The translations under genes and the position numbers were made by a program. The notes below the pieces were generated by a model. That model was not told where the DNA came from and made no database searches. It saw only the letters and a program-made list of their open reading frames with translations. DNA of 54,281 nucleotides from Paenibacillus planticolens (GTDB taxonomy: Bacteria; Bacillota; Bacilli; Paenibacillales; NBRC-103111). The stretch covers positions 1 to 54,281 of the forward strand of contig NZ_WHNZ01000027.1 in assembly GCF_013141725.1 (NCBI RefSeq), written 5' to 3'. This document shows, one piece after another, positions 33,106 to 41,314 of this stretch (position 1 is its first letter; each line of letters begins with the position of its first letter).

Positions 33106-34275
33106 TCATTGCGATACCGAAGCGCTTGGATCATGCTGTTTCCTGCGGAGCCAAACAACAACTCCGAACACGACGACAGTTGCCATCGACAACCAGGAGC
33201 TGTATAGAAACACTTGTCTCATGCCGTACGCCGCACTCATTATTCCGCCGAAGAAACTCCCGATAATGCGGGCGGCTCCAAGGCTGAGCAAACCGTTCAG
33301 TGTTTGTCCGCTAGCTTTCCATTCCGCAGGCACTTCACGGTTGATGAAGGTAGCCAGCGTAACGGATAATACGATGAAAATAACGCCATGCAGCAGTTGC
33401 ACCGGTAATATCCAATGAGGCTGGTCAATGACGGAAAACAAGAACCACCGGACGGAAGACCCCAGCGCGGCAACGATCAAAAGCACCGATACCGACACAC
33501 GCTTGAAAATCCAGCCGGAAAACAGCAGAAACGGCAGCTCGCTCATCGAAGAAATGACCATGGACCACCCCAGCATCAAGCTGTCGGCGCCCATTTCCTT
33601 GAAATAAATCGGGAAAAAGGCATAATAATATCCTAGCGTAACTTGGACAATAAAATTAATCCCCAAATAAAACATTAGCTTTCCATTACGGAAGAGCTCC
33701 CTGAATTTTTTCCCTGTGACGTTAGACGACCGGCTAACGGCTTGCGGAAAGCACCAAAGGAGCAGCAAGGCGGCAACCATCGTGCCTGCGTAGACGGGAA
33801 ACATCGAATTAATGTGCGATTTGGCGACGATGCCAAATATAAGAGACATGGTGGCGAAACCTACCGTGCCGCCAAGACGGATCCAACCAAAGTTCCATTT
33901 GGGACGCCTGTCCAGCTCTTCCAATGTTATCGCATCGCTGAGCGCAAAAATAGACGTCTGGAAAAACATGAACACACAGATTAACACAAGCAAATACATG
34001 AACTGATGCGAGAGCGGAAAAAACATAATCGAAACAGCGCTGCCAATTAAGAGCAGGCACAACACACTATTTTTGGTCTTGGCACGATCGCCCAATGCTC
34101 CCCATATCGGTTGACCCAACATGGCAACGAGCGGCCCAAGGCTTAGAAGCATCCCGATTTGCTCTTGGGAAAACTTGATGTTATGCAGGTATACCGGTAA
34201 AAATGTGCCATAGACCGCATTTCCCATATAAATGACGGCATAAAACAACAAAAATGCGTAAAGTCTCGTTGTCAA
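33106..34275 (-). CDS. MFS transporter (MFS_1-like / LacY-HcaT type)
   Basis: 389 residues, about twelve hydrophobic segments. The N-terminus (YAVIYMGNAVYGTFLPVYL) and the first cytoplasmic loop (GQPIWGALGDRAKTKN) match the MFS_1-like group that includes sugar and phenylpropionate permeases. The start is a TTG behind AAGGAAAGAAGGGG. It stands alone between two terminators. The solute cannot be told from sequence; proximity to glycosidases makes a sugar or disaccharide possible. Confidence 0.9.
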   Translation of the reverse strand: MTTRLYAFLLFYAVIYMGNAVYGTFLPVYLHNIKFSQEQIGMLLSLGPLVAMLGQPIWGALGDRAKTKNSVLCLLLIGSAVSIMFFPLSHQFMYLLVLICVFMFFQTSIFALSDAITLEELDRRPKWNFGWIRLGGTVGFATMSLIFGIVAKSHINSMFPVYAGTMVAALLLLWCFPQAVSRSSNVTGKKFRELFRNGKLMFYLGINFIVQVTLGYYYAFFPIYFKEMGADSLMLGWSMVISSMSELPFLLFSGWIFKRVSVSVLLIVAALGSSVRWFLFSVIDQPHWILPVQLLHGVIFIVLSVTLATFINREVPAEWKASGQTLNGLLSLGAARIIGSFFGGIMSAAYGMRQVFLYSSWLSMATVVVFGVVVWLRRKQHDPSASVSQ

Positions 34276-34305
34276 CCCCTTCTTTCCTTCTTGAAATAAA
34301 ATAAA

Positions 34306-34328
34306 CCAGCCCCAAGATGAAGGGCCGG
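34306..34328 (-). terminator. Terminator of the 233-aa Fur-box gene
   Basis: Minus-strand CCGGCCC (34328-34322) pairs with GGGCTGG (34312-34306), 7 bp with one G-U, loop of 9, followed by TTTATTTTATTT. Confidence 0.75.
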
Positions 34329-34398
34329 CTCCGACTTCAGGTTATTAAAAATGTACGACAAGTACCGTTAGCGTTCAAGCTTTATTTTTCGCGTGCTG

Positions 34399-35100
34399 CT
34401 ACATGACTAACCGGGCGGAACAGCACGGACAGGCGTCCCTTTCCAAATACACTTCTTTTACCAGTTTCAAATAGTCCATGGACCTGCTTAGATCCATTTC
34501 CTCCCTGTTCATCCGGTATTGCTTCCCATTCAACATATTCCACACCTGCAAGGATTCCGGCATTTTACCAAATGCTTTCACACAAAAGATGACCGTCATA
34601 TGGAAAAATAGTTGCATCGCTGCCTCGTTTTCTTCCATCACATATTTATGGATCACGAAAGAATCCTTCGCCGGCGCCATGACTTGCATAATTTGAGATA
34701 AACCCGAATGAAGCTCTTCAACCCACACAGGACTGCTCTCGAAAAGCATAAGCGGACATTCGACGGCATTCTCGCCGGTAAGCGCCTTATACAGATGCGT
34801 AAGCACGCTTCGTTTGACATCCATATAAAATGCCAGCGACTCAAACTTGCGAAACTTATTCGTCCATCGTCTCTCGAACTGTTTCGTTAAGGAAAATAAC
34901 GTTCGTGATTTTAGCGGCAGCGAATACCAATCGTTGATCGCATGGTAAGCCGCATACTGTGTAAGCTGTCTCCAATCCGGTTCGTCAGGACTAAAATGCC
35001 TGCATTCTGGAGAAGTGTTCCGAATCCAAAGCTCGAGTTGATAATCGGTCAAGATGTGCATGGTTCCCGTGCCCACTCCGATCTCATTGTCGTTCAACAT
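34399..35100 (-). CDS. Unrecognised 233-aa protein with a C-terminal Cys cluster, probably iron-regulated
   Basis: I do not recognise the family. The protein is soluble-looking with mixed helices, Trp/Phe-rich in the first half, and ends with a Cys cluster (RDACPCCSARLVM, residues about 221-233) plus Cys in the middle. The ATG at 35100 has GGGGGTG about 12 nt upstream; an alternative ATG lies 13 codons inside. A near-perfect Fur box lies 40 nt upstream, so iron repression is likely. Size, Fur control and terminal cysteines recall FhuF-type siderophore-iron reductases, but the FhuF spacing (CC-x10-C-x2-C) is absent, so that is only an analogy. It is monocistronic with its own terminator. Confidence 0.8.
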   Translation of the reverse strand: MLNDNEIGVGTGTMHILTDYQLELWIRNTSPECRHFSPDEPDWRQLTQYAAYHAINDWYSLPLKSRTLFSLTKQFERRWTNKFRKFESLAFYMDVKRSVLTHLYKALTGENAVECPLMLFESSPVWVEELHSGLSQIMQVMAPAKDSFVIHKYVMEENEAAMQLFFHMTVIFCVKAFGKMPESLQVWNMLNGKQYRMNREEMDLSRSMDYLKLVKEVYLERDACPCCSARLVM

Positions 35101-35140
35101 ATGTATGGAACACCCCCGCGATGTATAGGAAACATTAATT

Positions 35141-35159
35141 GATAATGATTTTCAATATC
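35141..35159. promoter_or_regulatory. Fur box
   Basis: GATAATGATTTTCAATATC matches the 19-bp Fur consensus GATAATGATAATCATTATC at 16 positions. The 7-1-7 form TGATAAT-G-ATTTTCA differs from consensus at one base. A second partial copy begins at 35176 (GATAATG). A candidate promoter on the minus strand (TTGAGA, 17 bp, TAATAA; about 35191-35163) lies just upstream, so bound Fur would block it. Confidence 0.8.
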
Positions 35160-35191
35160 ATTTATTAATTCAAATGATAATGTTTCTCAAC

Positions 35192-35665
35192 TCAACTGTC
35201 AAGTCCCTTCCTCATCGCTTCCTCAGCCACCGTCTTGATATACATATTCCTTTGCAGCAAAAAGTTATGCATATAGGCTTCCAGAAACCATTGATCCGCT
35301 AATCTTCCCAACACGCCAAGAGGCGACGTATACGTAAAGATATCGATCATTCTTGTACCGTTATGGACAGCAGTAAACTCATGGGTGTGTCTGAAATGCT
35401 TGAAAGCTCCGCCAACCTGTTCGTCTACAAAACGATGAGGACGTTCCATTTCCGTTATTTTCGCAGTAAGCTTCTGTTTAATGCCAAAATGAACCGCTTC
35501 CCATGTCACGGTCTCCCCCAATTCAATGAGGCCGCTTGTCCTGCCTGCAACCGGTCTTTCCTTCGTTTGTGCGGTTGACTTCGCATGGATGTCGATGCTT
35601 CTTGCCAAATCAAAAACAGTCTCAACGGGGGCGTTAATCAGCAGTTCAATCCGTATGGTCGGCAT
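35192..35665 (-). CDS. SRPBCC-superfamily (polyketide cyclase/START-like) protein
   Basis: 157 residues, no signal peptide. The N-terminus IRIELLINAPVETVFDLARS and the later HEFTAVHNGTRMIDIFTY and PLGVLGRLADQWF segments are typical of the helix-grip fold that binds small hydrophobic ligands. The SD GAAGGAAG lies 12 nt before the ATG. It ends directly before the Fur box region of the next gene. No specific ligand can be named. Confidence 0.88.
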   Translation of the reverse strand: MPTIRIELLINAPVETVFDLARSIDIHAKSTAQTKERPVAGRTSGLIELGETVTWEAVHFGIKQKLTAKITEMERPHRFVDEQVGGAFKHFRHTHEFTAVHNGTRMIDIFTYTSPLGVLGRLADQWFLEAYMHNFLLQRNMYIKTVAEEAMRKGLDS

Positions 35666-35720
35666 GAAGTCAACACACTTCCTTCTAAATTGTATTCCTC
35701 ATTCAACATTGAAACTTAAG

Positions 35721-35763
35721 AAAAAAAACAGCCCCAGCGGTCTGAAACACCCCACTGGGACTG
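35721..35763 (-). terminator. Strong terminator of the FtsH-like gene
   Basis: Minus-strand CAGTCCCAG pairs with CTGGGGCTG (8 of 9 pairs plus a wobble) and is followed by eight T (35728-35721), 19 nt after the stop at 35782. Confidence 0.88.
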
Positions 35764-35781
35764 CTCTTTTGCTGCATCTTA

Positions 35782-37518
35782 TTATTCGGTATCGTTAGAT
35801 TTCTCCTCAGTTCCTTCAAGCAGATGGGCCGGCTCTTCTTTGGCAGGCACGCTAATTACGGGCGGCTTCACATCAGGCAGCACAGGCCGGCTCTGACCAT
35901 ACAAGTTTACGAAGATCTCTTCAATCTCATCTCCGGTCAGATCACCGCGCTTCAGAAGCTCTTCCGCAATGGCATGAACGAAACCGTCGTATTCTCTGAC
36001 AAGCTTCTTCACTTCGAGCATTTGAGCATTCAACAGAGCGTTAATCTTTGGTCTGAGTGCCTTCAGCCCTTCTGCCCGGGGACCGACTGCCAGCCAACTG
36101 AACAGTTCATCCCCCATCCCGACCATGCCCAAGTAAGCGCCCGCCAGTTCCGTTGCATGCTGGAGGTCAGAAGTGACACCGTTTAATTTCTTGTACAGGA
36201 ACTCCTCCTCCACGGCGCGAGCTGCCAGACAAACTTGAATTTCCGCCAAAATTTCGCTGTCACTCCGGTTGTACCGCTCGTGCGTCGGTTTGGTCGCAGC
36301 GAGACCGAGCGCTCCGCCCCGGCGAATGATCGTCACCTTCCAGACGCGTTCGTGCGGCTTCAGGAGGAACTGGGCAACCGCATGGCCCGCCTCATGGTAG
36401 GCCACATTCCGCTTCTCATCGTCTCTCATCGAACGAAGAGGCTGCTTTAGACCCCATTCATAGGTCTCCATCGCCGCTCGAAAGTCCTCATAGCTTGCCA
36501 GCTGAGCTCCGCGCTGGTGTGCAATCACAACCGCCTCGTTAACGATATGCTTGATTTGCGCTGGGCTGTATCCGATCGTATCGAGACCGGCAGCCTCCGG
36601 TGTCAGCGAATCGTCCCGCTTCACTTTTTTCAAATAATACTGGAAGATGTCGACCCGTCCGTCATAGTCAGGAACATCCACCCAAAGCTGCCGGTCGAAC
36701 CGACCTGGCCGGAGAAGCGCAGAATCCAGTACGTCAGGCAAGTTCGTTGCCGCTACGGTCAGTACTGCCGGCCGCTCCGCCTTTTTACGCCGCAGCCCCA
36801 GCGAACGGAGCAACTTAGCAATTTTGGAATTGTCAACGTTCGGCGGGTCCATCTGCAAGAGCAGCTCGTTGAGCAGGCCGGAGCCTCCGCCCATGCCCAT
36901 CATCCCCATCATGCCGCCGCCTGCCCCTCCTTGACGGCTCATGCCGATGGCATCGATCTCGTCAATGAAAATAATGCAGGCGCCGTACACCTTGGCGAGC
37001 TTCCGCGCTTTCTTGAAGATGCCCATCACCTTCAAGTTTCCTACGCCGAAGAACATGTTCTGAAAGCTGGGGGCCGAAGCGTATGCGAAAGGCACTTGGG
37101 CTTCGTTGGCAATAACTTGAGCCAAGTAAGATTTCCCGGTGCCAGGCGGGCCGCACAGCAGCAAGCCACGAATCGCCTCGCCGCCCATCTCCTTGAATTC
37201 TTTGACCCCTTTGAGCAGGGTCACAATCCGCTTTGCATTCTCAACAATTTCGGGGTTCCCCCGATAATCGTCCCAGGTCGCGCCTGTTTCTCCAGGCAAT
37301 ATCCAGTAGGTGCGCCCCCTGGCCAGAAACCAGAAGAGAGCTACGAACTGGATGATCATGAAGGATACTGCGAATAACAACTGAAATAACAAACTGGCGA
37401 TAGTCAACGCAGCATTCCAATAGGGCGGCCCTCCTACAAACAACAACATACCGACTAAAACGAGGGCCACAAGCCAGAGGATGAATTTACGCCACTTAAT
37501 CCATTGATATCTCCTCAT
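35782..37518 (-). CDS. Divergent FtsH-like membrane AAA+ zinc metalloprotease lacking the extracytoplasmic domain
   Basis: 578 residues. Two adjacent membrane segments (about 12-29 and 36-66) with almost no loop, so the usual extracytosolic domain is absent. AAA module: Walker A GPPGTGKS (123-130), pore-loop segment FFGVGN (156-161; canonical FtsH has FVGVGA), Walker B IIFIDEID (182-189), a Gly/Met-rich insert (197-213), a second insert (about 225-250, basic) and arginine fingers R273/R276. Peptidase M41: HEAGH (375-379) and the third zinc ligand region SDLQHATELA, so it should be proteolytically active. Acidic/Pro tail. SD GGAAG, 10 nt before ATG. A canonical FtsH is expected elsewhere in the genome. 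It follows a small membrane protein by 48 bp, possibly its partner. Confidence 0.92.
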   Translation of the reverse strand: MRRYQWIKWRKFILWLVALVLVGMLLFVGGPPYWNAALTIASLLFQLLFAVSFMIIQFVALFWFLARGRTYWILPGETGATWDDYRGNPEIVENAKRIVTLLKGVKEFKEMGGEAIRGLLLCGPPGTGKSYLAQVIANEAQVPFAYASAPSFQNMFFGVGNLKVMGIFKKARKLAKVYGACIIFIDEIDAIGMSRQGGAGGGMMGMMGMGGGSGLLNELLLQMDPPNVDNSKIAKLLRSLGLRRKKAERPAVLTVAATNLPDVLDSALLRPGRFDRQLWVDVPDYDGRVDIFQYYLKKVKRDDSLTPEAAGLDTIGYSPAQIKHIVNEAVVIAHQRGAQLASYEDFRAAMETYEWGLKQPLRSMRDDEKRNVAYHEAGHAVAQFLLKPHERVWKVTIIRRGGALGLAATKPTHERYNRSDSEILAEIQVCLAARAVEEEFLYKKLNGVTSDLQHATELAGAYLGMVGMGDELFSWLAVGPRAEGLKALRPKINALLNAQMLEVKKLVREYDGFVHAIAEELLKRGDLTGDEIEEIFVNLYGQSRPVLPDVKPPVISVPAKEEPAHLLEGTEEKSNDTE

Positions 37519-37566
37519 GGCTTCACTTCCTTTCCTGGGACCAACTTCAAGAAGGCCCGCTATAAT

Positions 37567-37857
37567 TTATTGGAAAATTTTTTTGATATCCAATAAATAT
37601 TTGAGAATGACAGCGATCCCGCAGATGAAATAAAAGATCACAAGAATCCAACCTGTAGGATCGATTGAAACTAGGTTTACAAGCACATTTAATGGAAGAA
37701 CATAATAGAGGACATCTTTTAAATAGCCCAATACAAATGTAACATCAAAAGATCCTTCCCAAAACGATTTGAAAAAGGAAATTAGAAAATGAATAATCAT
37801 TAATCCAAATATGGCCCATAATGTGTAAATCATCCAGCCCGCAACTGTTAGTATCAC
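37567..37857 (-). CDS. Small membrane protein (96 aa), unrecognised
   Basis: GTG start with AAGGTGGTGG 6-8 nt upstream. Three hydrophobic segments are visible (about 4-28, 40-62 and 68-90), with few charges. It is transcribed toward the FtsH-like protease with a 48-bp gap and no terminator between, so it may be an adaptor or substrate of that protease (inference from position only). I do not recognise a family. Confidence 0.8.
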   Translation of the reverse strand: MILTVAGWMIYTLWAIFGLMIIHFLISFFKSFWEGSFDVTFVLGYLKDVLYYVLPLNVLVNLVSIDPTGWILVIFYFICGIAVILKYLLDIKKIFQ

Positions 37858-38110
37858 TTTTCACCACCACCTTCCTACATACTATGCTAGGAATACTGAC
37901 AGGTGAGGATGATGTGAGCTTCAGTTCGACACTAGATTAACACCAATATATTCTATTTATTTCATATTAAGACCGAGTGCCGCTGAAAATCAAGTGTTAT
38001 GCTACGGCCGCCAATCACGATAATTATTAGGTGAAAACTGTTAATTTATGGTTAAAAATCTCCGTAAATAACAGGTAGCCCTCACATTACTTCACCGTTT
38101 CCAAGTGAAA

Positions 38111-38288
38111 GGGAACTATGGTCCGCTATCCGGCAAGTAGCAGCCTATTCTCCTGCTTAAGCGGAACTACAGGGCCTTATTTGCTCTTTTCGTCTGGTTT
38201 TCCCATCATAATGGCGAAATAGCGGAACGTAGTTCCCATTTAAAGGTCATAGTGCCGTTTTGCGTGGAAATAGTGGACTGTAGTTCCC
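38111..38288. repeat. 178-bp compound inverted-repeat element, copy A
   Basis: Four copies of a 19-bp core related to GGGAACTAYRGTCCGCTAT: forward at 38111-38129 and 38162-38180, inverted at 38219-38237 and 38270-38288. Forward-forward and inverted-inverted spacing are both exactly 51 bp. The whole could fold into a long RNA or DNA hairpin. No coding potential. Copy B at 39307 has the same layout. 37858-38110 upstream shows nothing I recognise. Confidence 0.8.
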
Positions 38289-38349
38289 ACAACATCACTC
38301 CCCCGCCTGGTTAACCGTCTCCATTTGAATAAACTCAGTCTTTCACCAT

Positions 38350-39140
38350 GTGGGGCAGCGGGATTTCAGTGGGCGGAGGTTACTGGGGATCATCGGCATG
38401 TTGGTGGTGGCGAGGATTTCGGGTGGCGGAGGTAGATGGAGGGTGTTCGGGAGGTAGATAGATGGTGGCAGGGATTTTGAATGGCTGTGATTGCTGGGGA
38501 TGTTCGGGAGGTAGGTAGATGATGGAGGGATTTCGAGTGGCTGAGGTTACTGGGAATGATCGGACTGTAGATGGTGGTGGGAATATCGGTTGGCGGAGGT
38601 AGCTGGGGATGTTCGGCATGTGGGTGGCGGCGGGAATTTCGGGTGGCTAAGTTAGCTGGGGATGTTCGGCATGTTAGTGGTAGCGGGAATTTCGGGAGGC
38701 TAAAGTAGCTGGGGATGTTCGGCATGTAGATGGTGGCGGGAATTTCGGTTGGCGAAGGTAGCTGGGATGTTCGGCATGTTAGTGGTAGCGGGAATTTCGG
38801 GTGGCTAAGTTAGCTGGGGATGTTCGGCATGTTAGTGGTAGCGGGAATTTCGGGTGGCTAAAGTAGCTGGGGATGTTCGGCATGTGGGTGGTGGCGGGAA
38901 TTTCGGGTGGCTATGGTAGCTGGGATGTTCGGCATGTGGGTGGTGGCGGGAATTTCGGGTGGCTAAGGTAGCTGGGATGTTCGGCATGTTAATGGTAGCA
39001 GGAGTTCGGATGACGGAGATAGCTGGGGATGTTCGGCATGTGGGTGGCGGCGGAAATTTCGGGTGGCTAAGGTAGCTGGGATGTTCGCCATGTTAGTGGT
39101 AGTGGGAGTTCGGATGACGGAGATAGCTGGGGATGGTGAA
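38350..39140. repeat. G-rich minisatellite, about 15 tandem copies of a 52-57-bp unit
   Basis: The anchor GGGATGTTCGGCATG and its variants recur at about 38388, 38442, 38499, 38554, 38608, 38661, 38714, 38766, 38819, 38872, 38924, 38976, 39028, 39080 and 39132. Units on the right are uniform (52-53 bp) and those on the left are degraded. The last units alternate two types, giving a ~105-bp higher-order period. The period is not a multiple of three and frames are short, so it is non-coding. The plus strand is strongly G/T rich. Confidence 0.9.
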
Positions 39141-39249
39141 GTTTACGTTACGGTTGTTGATGTTGATGTTGATGTGTAGCTGGTTGAGTAGCTTCAGCAG
39201 TCAGTAGATTAGTCGGTTGGACATCTGGCGGCGGGATTACTGGGTTGCT

Positions 39250-39297
39250 GGGGTATTGGGGTATTGGGGTATTGGGGTATTGGGGTATTGGGGTATT
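39250..39297. repeat. (GGGGTATT)6 microsatellite
   Basis: Six perfect tandem copies of an 8-bp unit, followed by GGG-CTGTT-GGGG. Four-G runs at 8-bp spacing can form a G-quadruplex on the plus strand and are prone to slippage. A smaller (GTTGAT)-type run lies at about 39152-39172. Confidence 0.95.
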
Positions 39298-39306
39298 GGG
39301 CTGTTG

Positions 39307-39485
39307 GGGAACTATGTTCCTCTATTTTCCAACGAGCCGTCATATCTGCCACTTAGCAGGAACTACGATCCTCTATTTTCACCATTACCGGTCCAAGTGA
39401 AAGCTTTTCGGAGCAATAAGGCCCTCCTGTTCCCTCTATGACTTAAAAACAGCCGATTTAGCTCAAATAGCGGCCCATAGTTCCC
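39307..39485. repeat. 179-bp compound inverted-repeat element, copy B
   Basis: Same layout as copy A: forward cores at 39307-39325 and 39358-39376, inverted cores at 39416-39434 and 39467-39485, again 51 bp apart within each pair. Sequence between the cores has diverged, but CCAAGTGAAA is shared with the flank of copy A. It ends about 20 bp before the stop of the acetyltransferase gene. Confidence 0.8.
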
Positions 39486-39507
39486 CATCCCTCCATCTAG
39501 GAGGGGG

Positions 39508-40032
39508 CTATCTATTCCAATCTTCCTTTAGCATTCCATATACATAATGGTCGATAAAACGGTCGTAGATCCATTCATTTTGCCGAATCAGCCCTTCGTT
39601 CAAAAAACCTAACTTTTCAGGGATAGCTCTACTCTTCAAGTTGCCTGATCCGCATCGGATCTCAACCCTGTTGAGTCCTAATTCGTTCAGTGCGTAGTCG
39701 ACTAATCTGCGGCAGGATCTTGACATGATCCCATTGCCTTGGAACGATTCGCCTAACCAGTAGCCTATACTGGTTTTCTTATTTGCCCAATCAATTGAGT
39801 GGTAACCGATACAGCCGACGAGTTCCCCCTTAAACCATATACCCGAATTGAATCCATTGTTGGAAGCCTGTTGTTTTTGGCAAAACGCAATAAAAGACTT
39901 CGTATCCTCCGCATCCACGGTTCCATCCACCCAAGGAAGCCATTCCCGGAGATATGACCTTGAAGCATCTGTTAATGCATACAAGCGCTCAGCATCGTCA
40001 GGTTCAAACACTTTTAAAAACAAGCTCATCAT
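39508..40032 (-). CDS. GNAT N-acetyltransferase (RimJ/RimL-like)
   Basis: 174 residues. Layout of RimL/YdaF-like enzymes that acetylate ribosomal-protein N-termini or small amines: LREWLPWVD near the start, GCIGYHSID, the acetyl-CoA loop in GESFQGNGIM (Q-x-x-G-x-G-type), and LNRVEIRC...KSRAIPEKLGF with IPEKLGF near the end. Two ATGs in tandem begin the gene. The SD is weak (GGGGA, 17 nt away). Single gene, facing the repeat region. Confidence 0.92.
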   Translation of the reverse strand: MMSLFLKVFEPDDAERLYALTDASRSYLREWLPWVDGTVDAEDTKSFIAFCQKQQASNNGFNSGIWFKGELVGCIGYHSIDWANKKTSIGYWLGESFQGNGIMSRSCRRLVDYALNELGLNRVEIRCGSGNLKSRAIPEKLGFLNEGLIRQNEWIYDRFIDHYVYGMLKEDWNR

Positions 40033-40096
40033 CGATTTTTAGCAGCATTCCCCAGCTTCCTCTCCTCCTATGATTGAACAGCCATTTCATTATATC

Positions 40097-40146
40097 AAAA
40101 AAAGACCGCGGTGCAGCAGCTGAAATAAGCTGCGACACACCACGGT
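40097..40146 (-). terminator. Terminator of the GH2-GH88 operon
   Basis: Minus-strand GACCGTGG...GCAGCTT pairs with the complementary arm ending GCGGTC over about 15 bp (40104-40146), then seven T (40103-40097). Confidence 0.88.
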
Positions 40147-40162
40147 CCGCACGGTCCTTCTG

Positions 40163-41314
40163 CTAGAATATCCGCTGCTTCCAGCCCAGCAGCTTGGCGA
40201 TTGACTCCACATAATAGTAATCGCCGTAGATGAGCGAAACGTTGATGTTTTGCCCGGCCGGCTTGTTTCCGGTGCCTTCGAGCAAAATAGCTTGATGCTC
40301 CGGCTGATCCCATGTGCCGTAATTCTGTGTGAGAGACAACAGCATCCGCTCCGCAGCGCGGCGGTACACGTTGCCTTCAATGGCTGGCAGGAACTCCGCC
40401 AGCTCAATCAACCCGGATGCGGCACAAGTGGCAGCCGATGTATCTCTCGGCTCGTCCTCCAGCGATTCAGCCGCCCGGAAATCCCAGTGCGCCACGTCAT
40501 CTTCCGGCAGGCACGCCAGGAAATAGTTCGCAACACGCTGGGCCGCGCGTAAGTAGCGCACTTCTCCCGTGTAGCGGTAGACGTTCGCCAAACCGTGCAG
40601 CGCCCAAGCGGCTCCGCGGCTCCAAGCGGACAGCGGTCCCGCACCCTGACCGCCAAGTGATTCAATGAGCTCTCCCGTTTTCGGATTGAAGCTCAGAATA
40701 TGGTTCACCGATCCGTCTTCCCGGATGAACTTGTCAACGACCGTATCCGCGTGCGCCCTGCCGATCTGTTCAAAACGCGGGTCTCCGGTCATTTCCGCTG
40801 CCCAGAACAGAATCGATAAATTCATCGTAGAATCGACGATGGACCAGCCGATTTTGTCCTGATTCCATGCACGAAGGAAGCTGCCTGCTAGATTGAAACG
40901 GCCTGCCAAGAAATTAGCTGCCTGCAAACCGCGGCGCAATCCGTCGCTGTCGCCTGTCAATTTATGCTTGATGACCGCTGTCGGCAAATATTGAAAACCA
41001 ACATCGTGATGAAAATTGTTATCCCGCACGCTCGCCTGCTCAAGCTTTTCATCCCAGCGCCAAGCGGCTTCCTTGTAGTGCTCTTTGCCTGTCATATCAT
41101 AAAGAATCCATAGAATCCCCGGCCAAAAGCCGGATGTCCACCAATCGAACCGCATGTCGTCGTAAACGCCGTCCTCTTTCGCGACATGCGGGGATTTATC
41201 TCCAAGCTGTACGATCATACGATCGACTTTCACCTGCAGCGCTTCCCACACTTGGGGCATAATTTCTTCAAACTTCTGAGCACCGTTCCACGCCGTCAAT
41301 TGATTAACACTCAT
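40163..41314 (-). CDS. GH88 unsaturated glucuronyl/galacturonyl hydrolase
   Basis: 383 residues, no signal peptide, so cytoplasmic. (alpha/alpha)6-barrel features: RFDWWTSGFWPGILWILYD near the start, catalytic-type Asp residues D104 (HHDVGF) and D161 (VDSTMNL), corresponding to D88/D149 of Bacillus UGL from memory, and SAWSRGAAWALHGLANVYRYTG. Such enzymes remove the 4,5-unsaturated uronic acid left by polysaccharide lyases. The ATG overlaps the GH2 stop (ATGA). This implies growth on lyase-cut uronic polysaccharides; no lyase is in the window. Confidence 0.95.
   Translation of the reverse strand: MSVNQLTAWNGAQKFEEIMPQVWEALQVKVDRMIVQLGDKSPHVAKEDGVYDDMRFDWWTSGFWPGILWILYDMTGKEHYKEAAWRWDEKLEQASVRDNNFHHDVGFQYLPTAVIKHKLTGDSDGLRRGLQAANFLAGRFNLAGSFLRAWNQDKIGWSIVDSTMNLSILFWAAEMTGDPRFEQIGRAHADTVVDKFIREDGSVNHILSFNPKTGELIESLGGQGAGPLSAWSRGAAWALHGLANVYRYTGEVRYLRAAQRVANYFLACLPEDDVAHWDFRAAESLEDEPRDTSAATCAASGLIELAEFLPAIEGNVYRRAAERMLLSLTQNYGTWDQPEHQAILLEGTGNKPAGQNINVSLIYGDYYYVESIAKLLGWKQRIF

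Noticed and set aside
34399..35100. Calling the 233-aa gene FhuF
   Set aside because: The FhuF CC-x10-C-x2-C motif is missing and I see no clear sequence match; only the Fur box and the terminal Cys cluster agree.
36517..37377. 286-codon plus-strand frame
   Set aside because: Fully antisense to the FtsH-like protease, whose motifs are intact; composition is that of a shadow frame.
38380..38725. Pro/His/Ser-rich repeat frames on the minus strand
   Set aside because: They arise from the minisatellite; its period is not a multiple of three, so frames shift and break between units.
38350..39140. CRISPR array
   Set aside because: Units are directly tandem with no unique spacers, and no cas genes are present.
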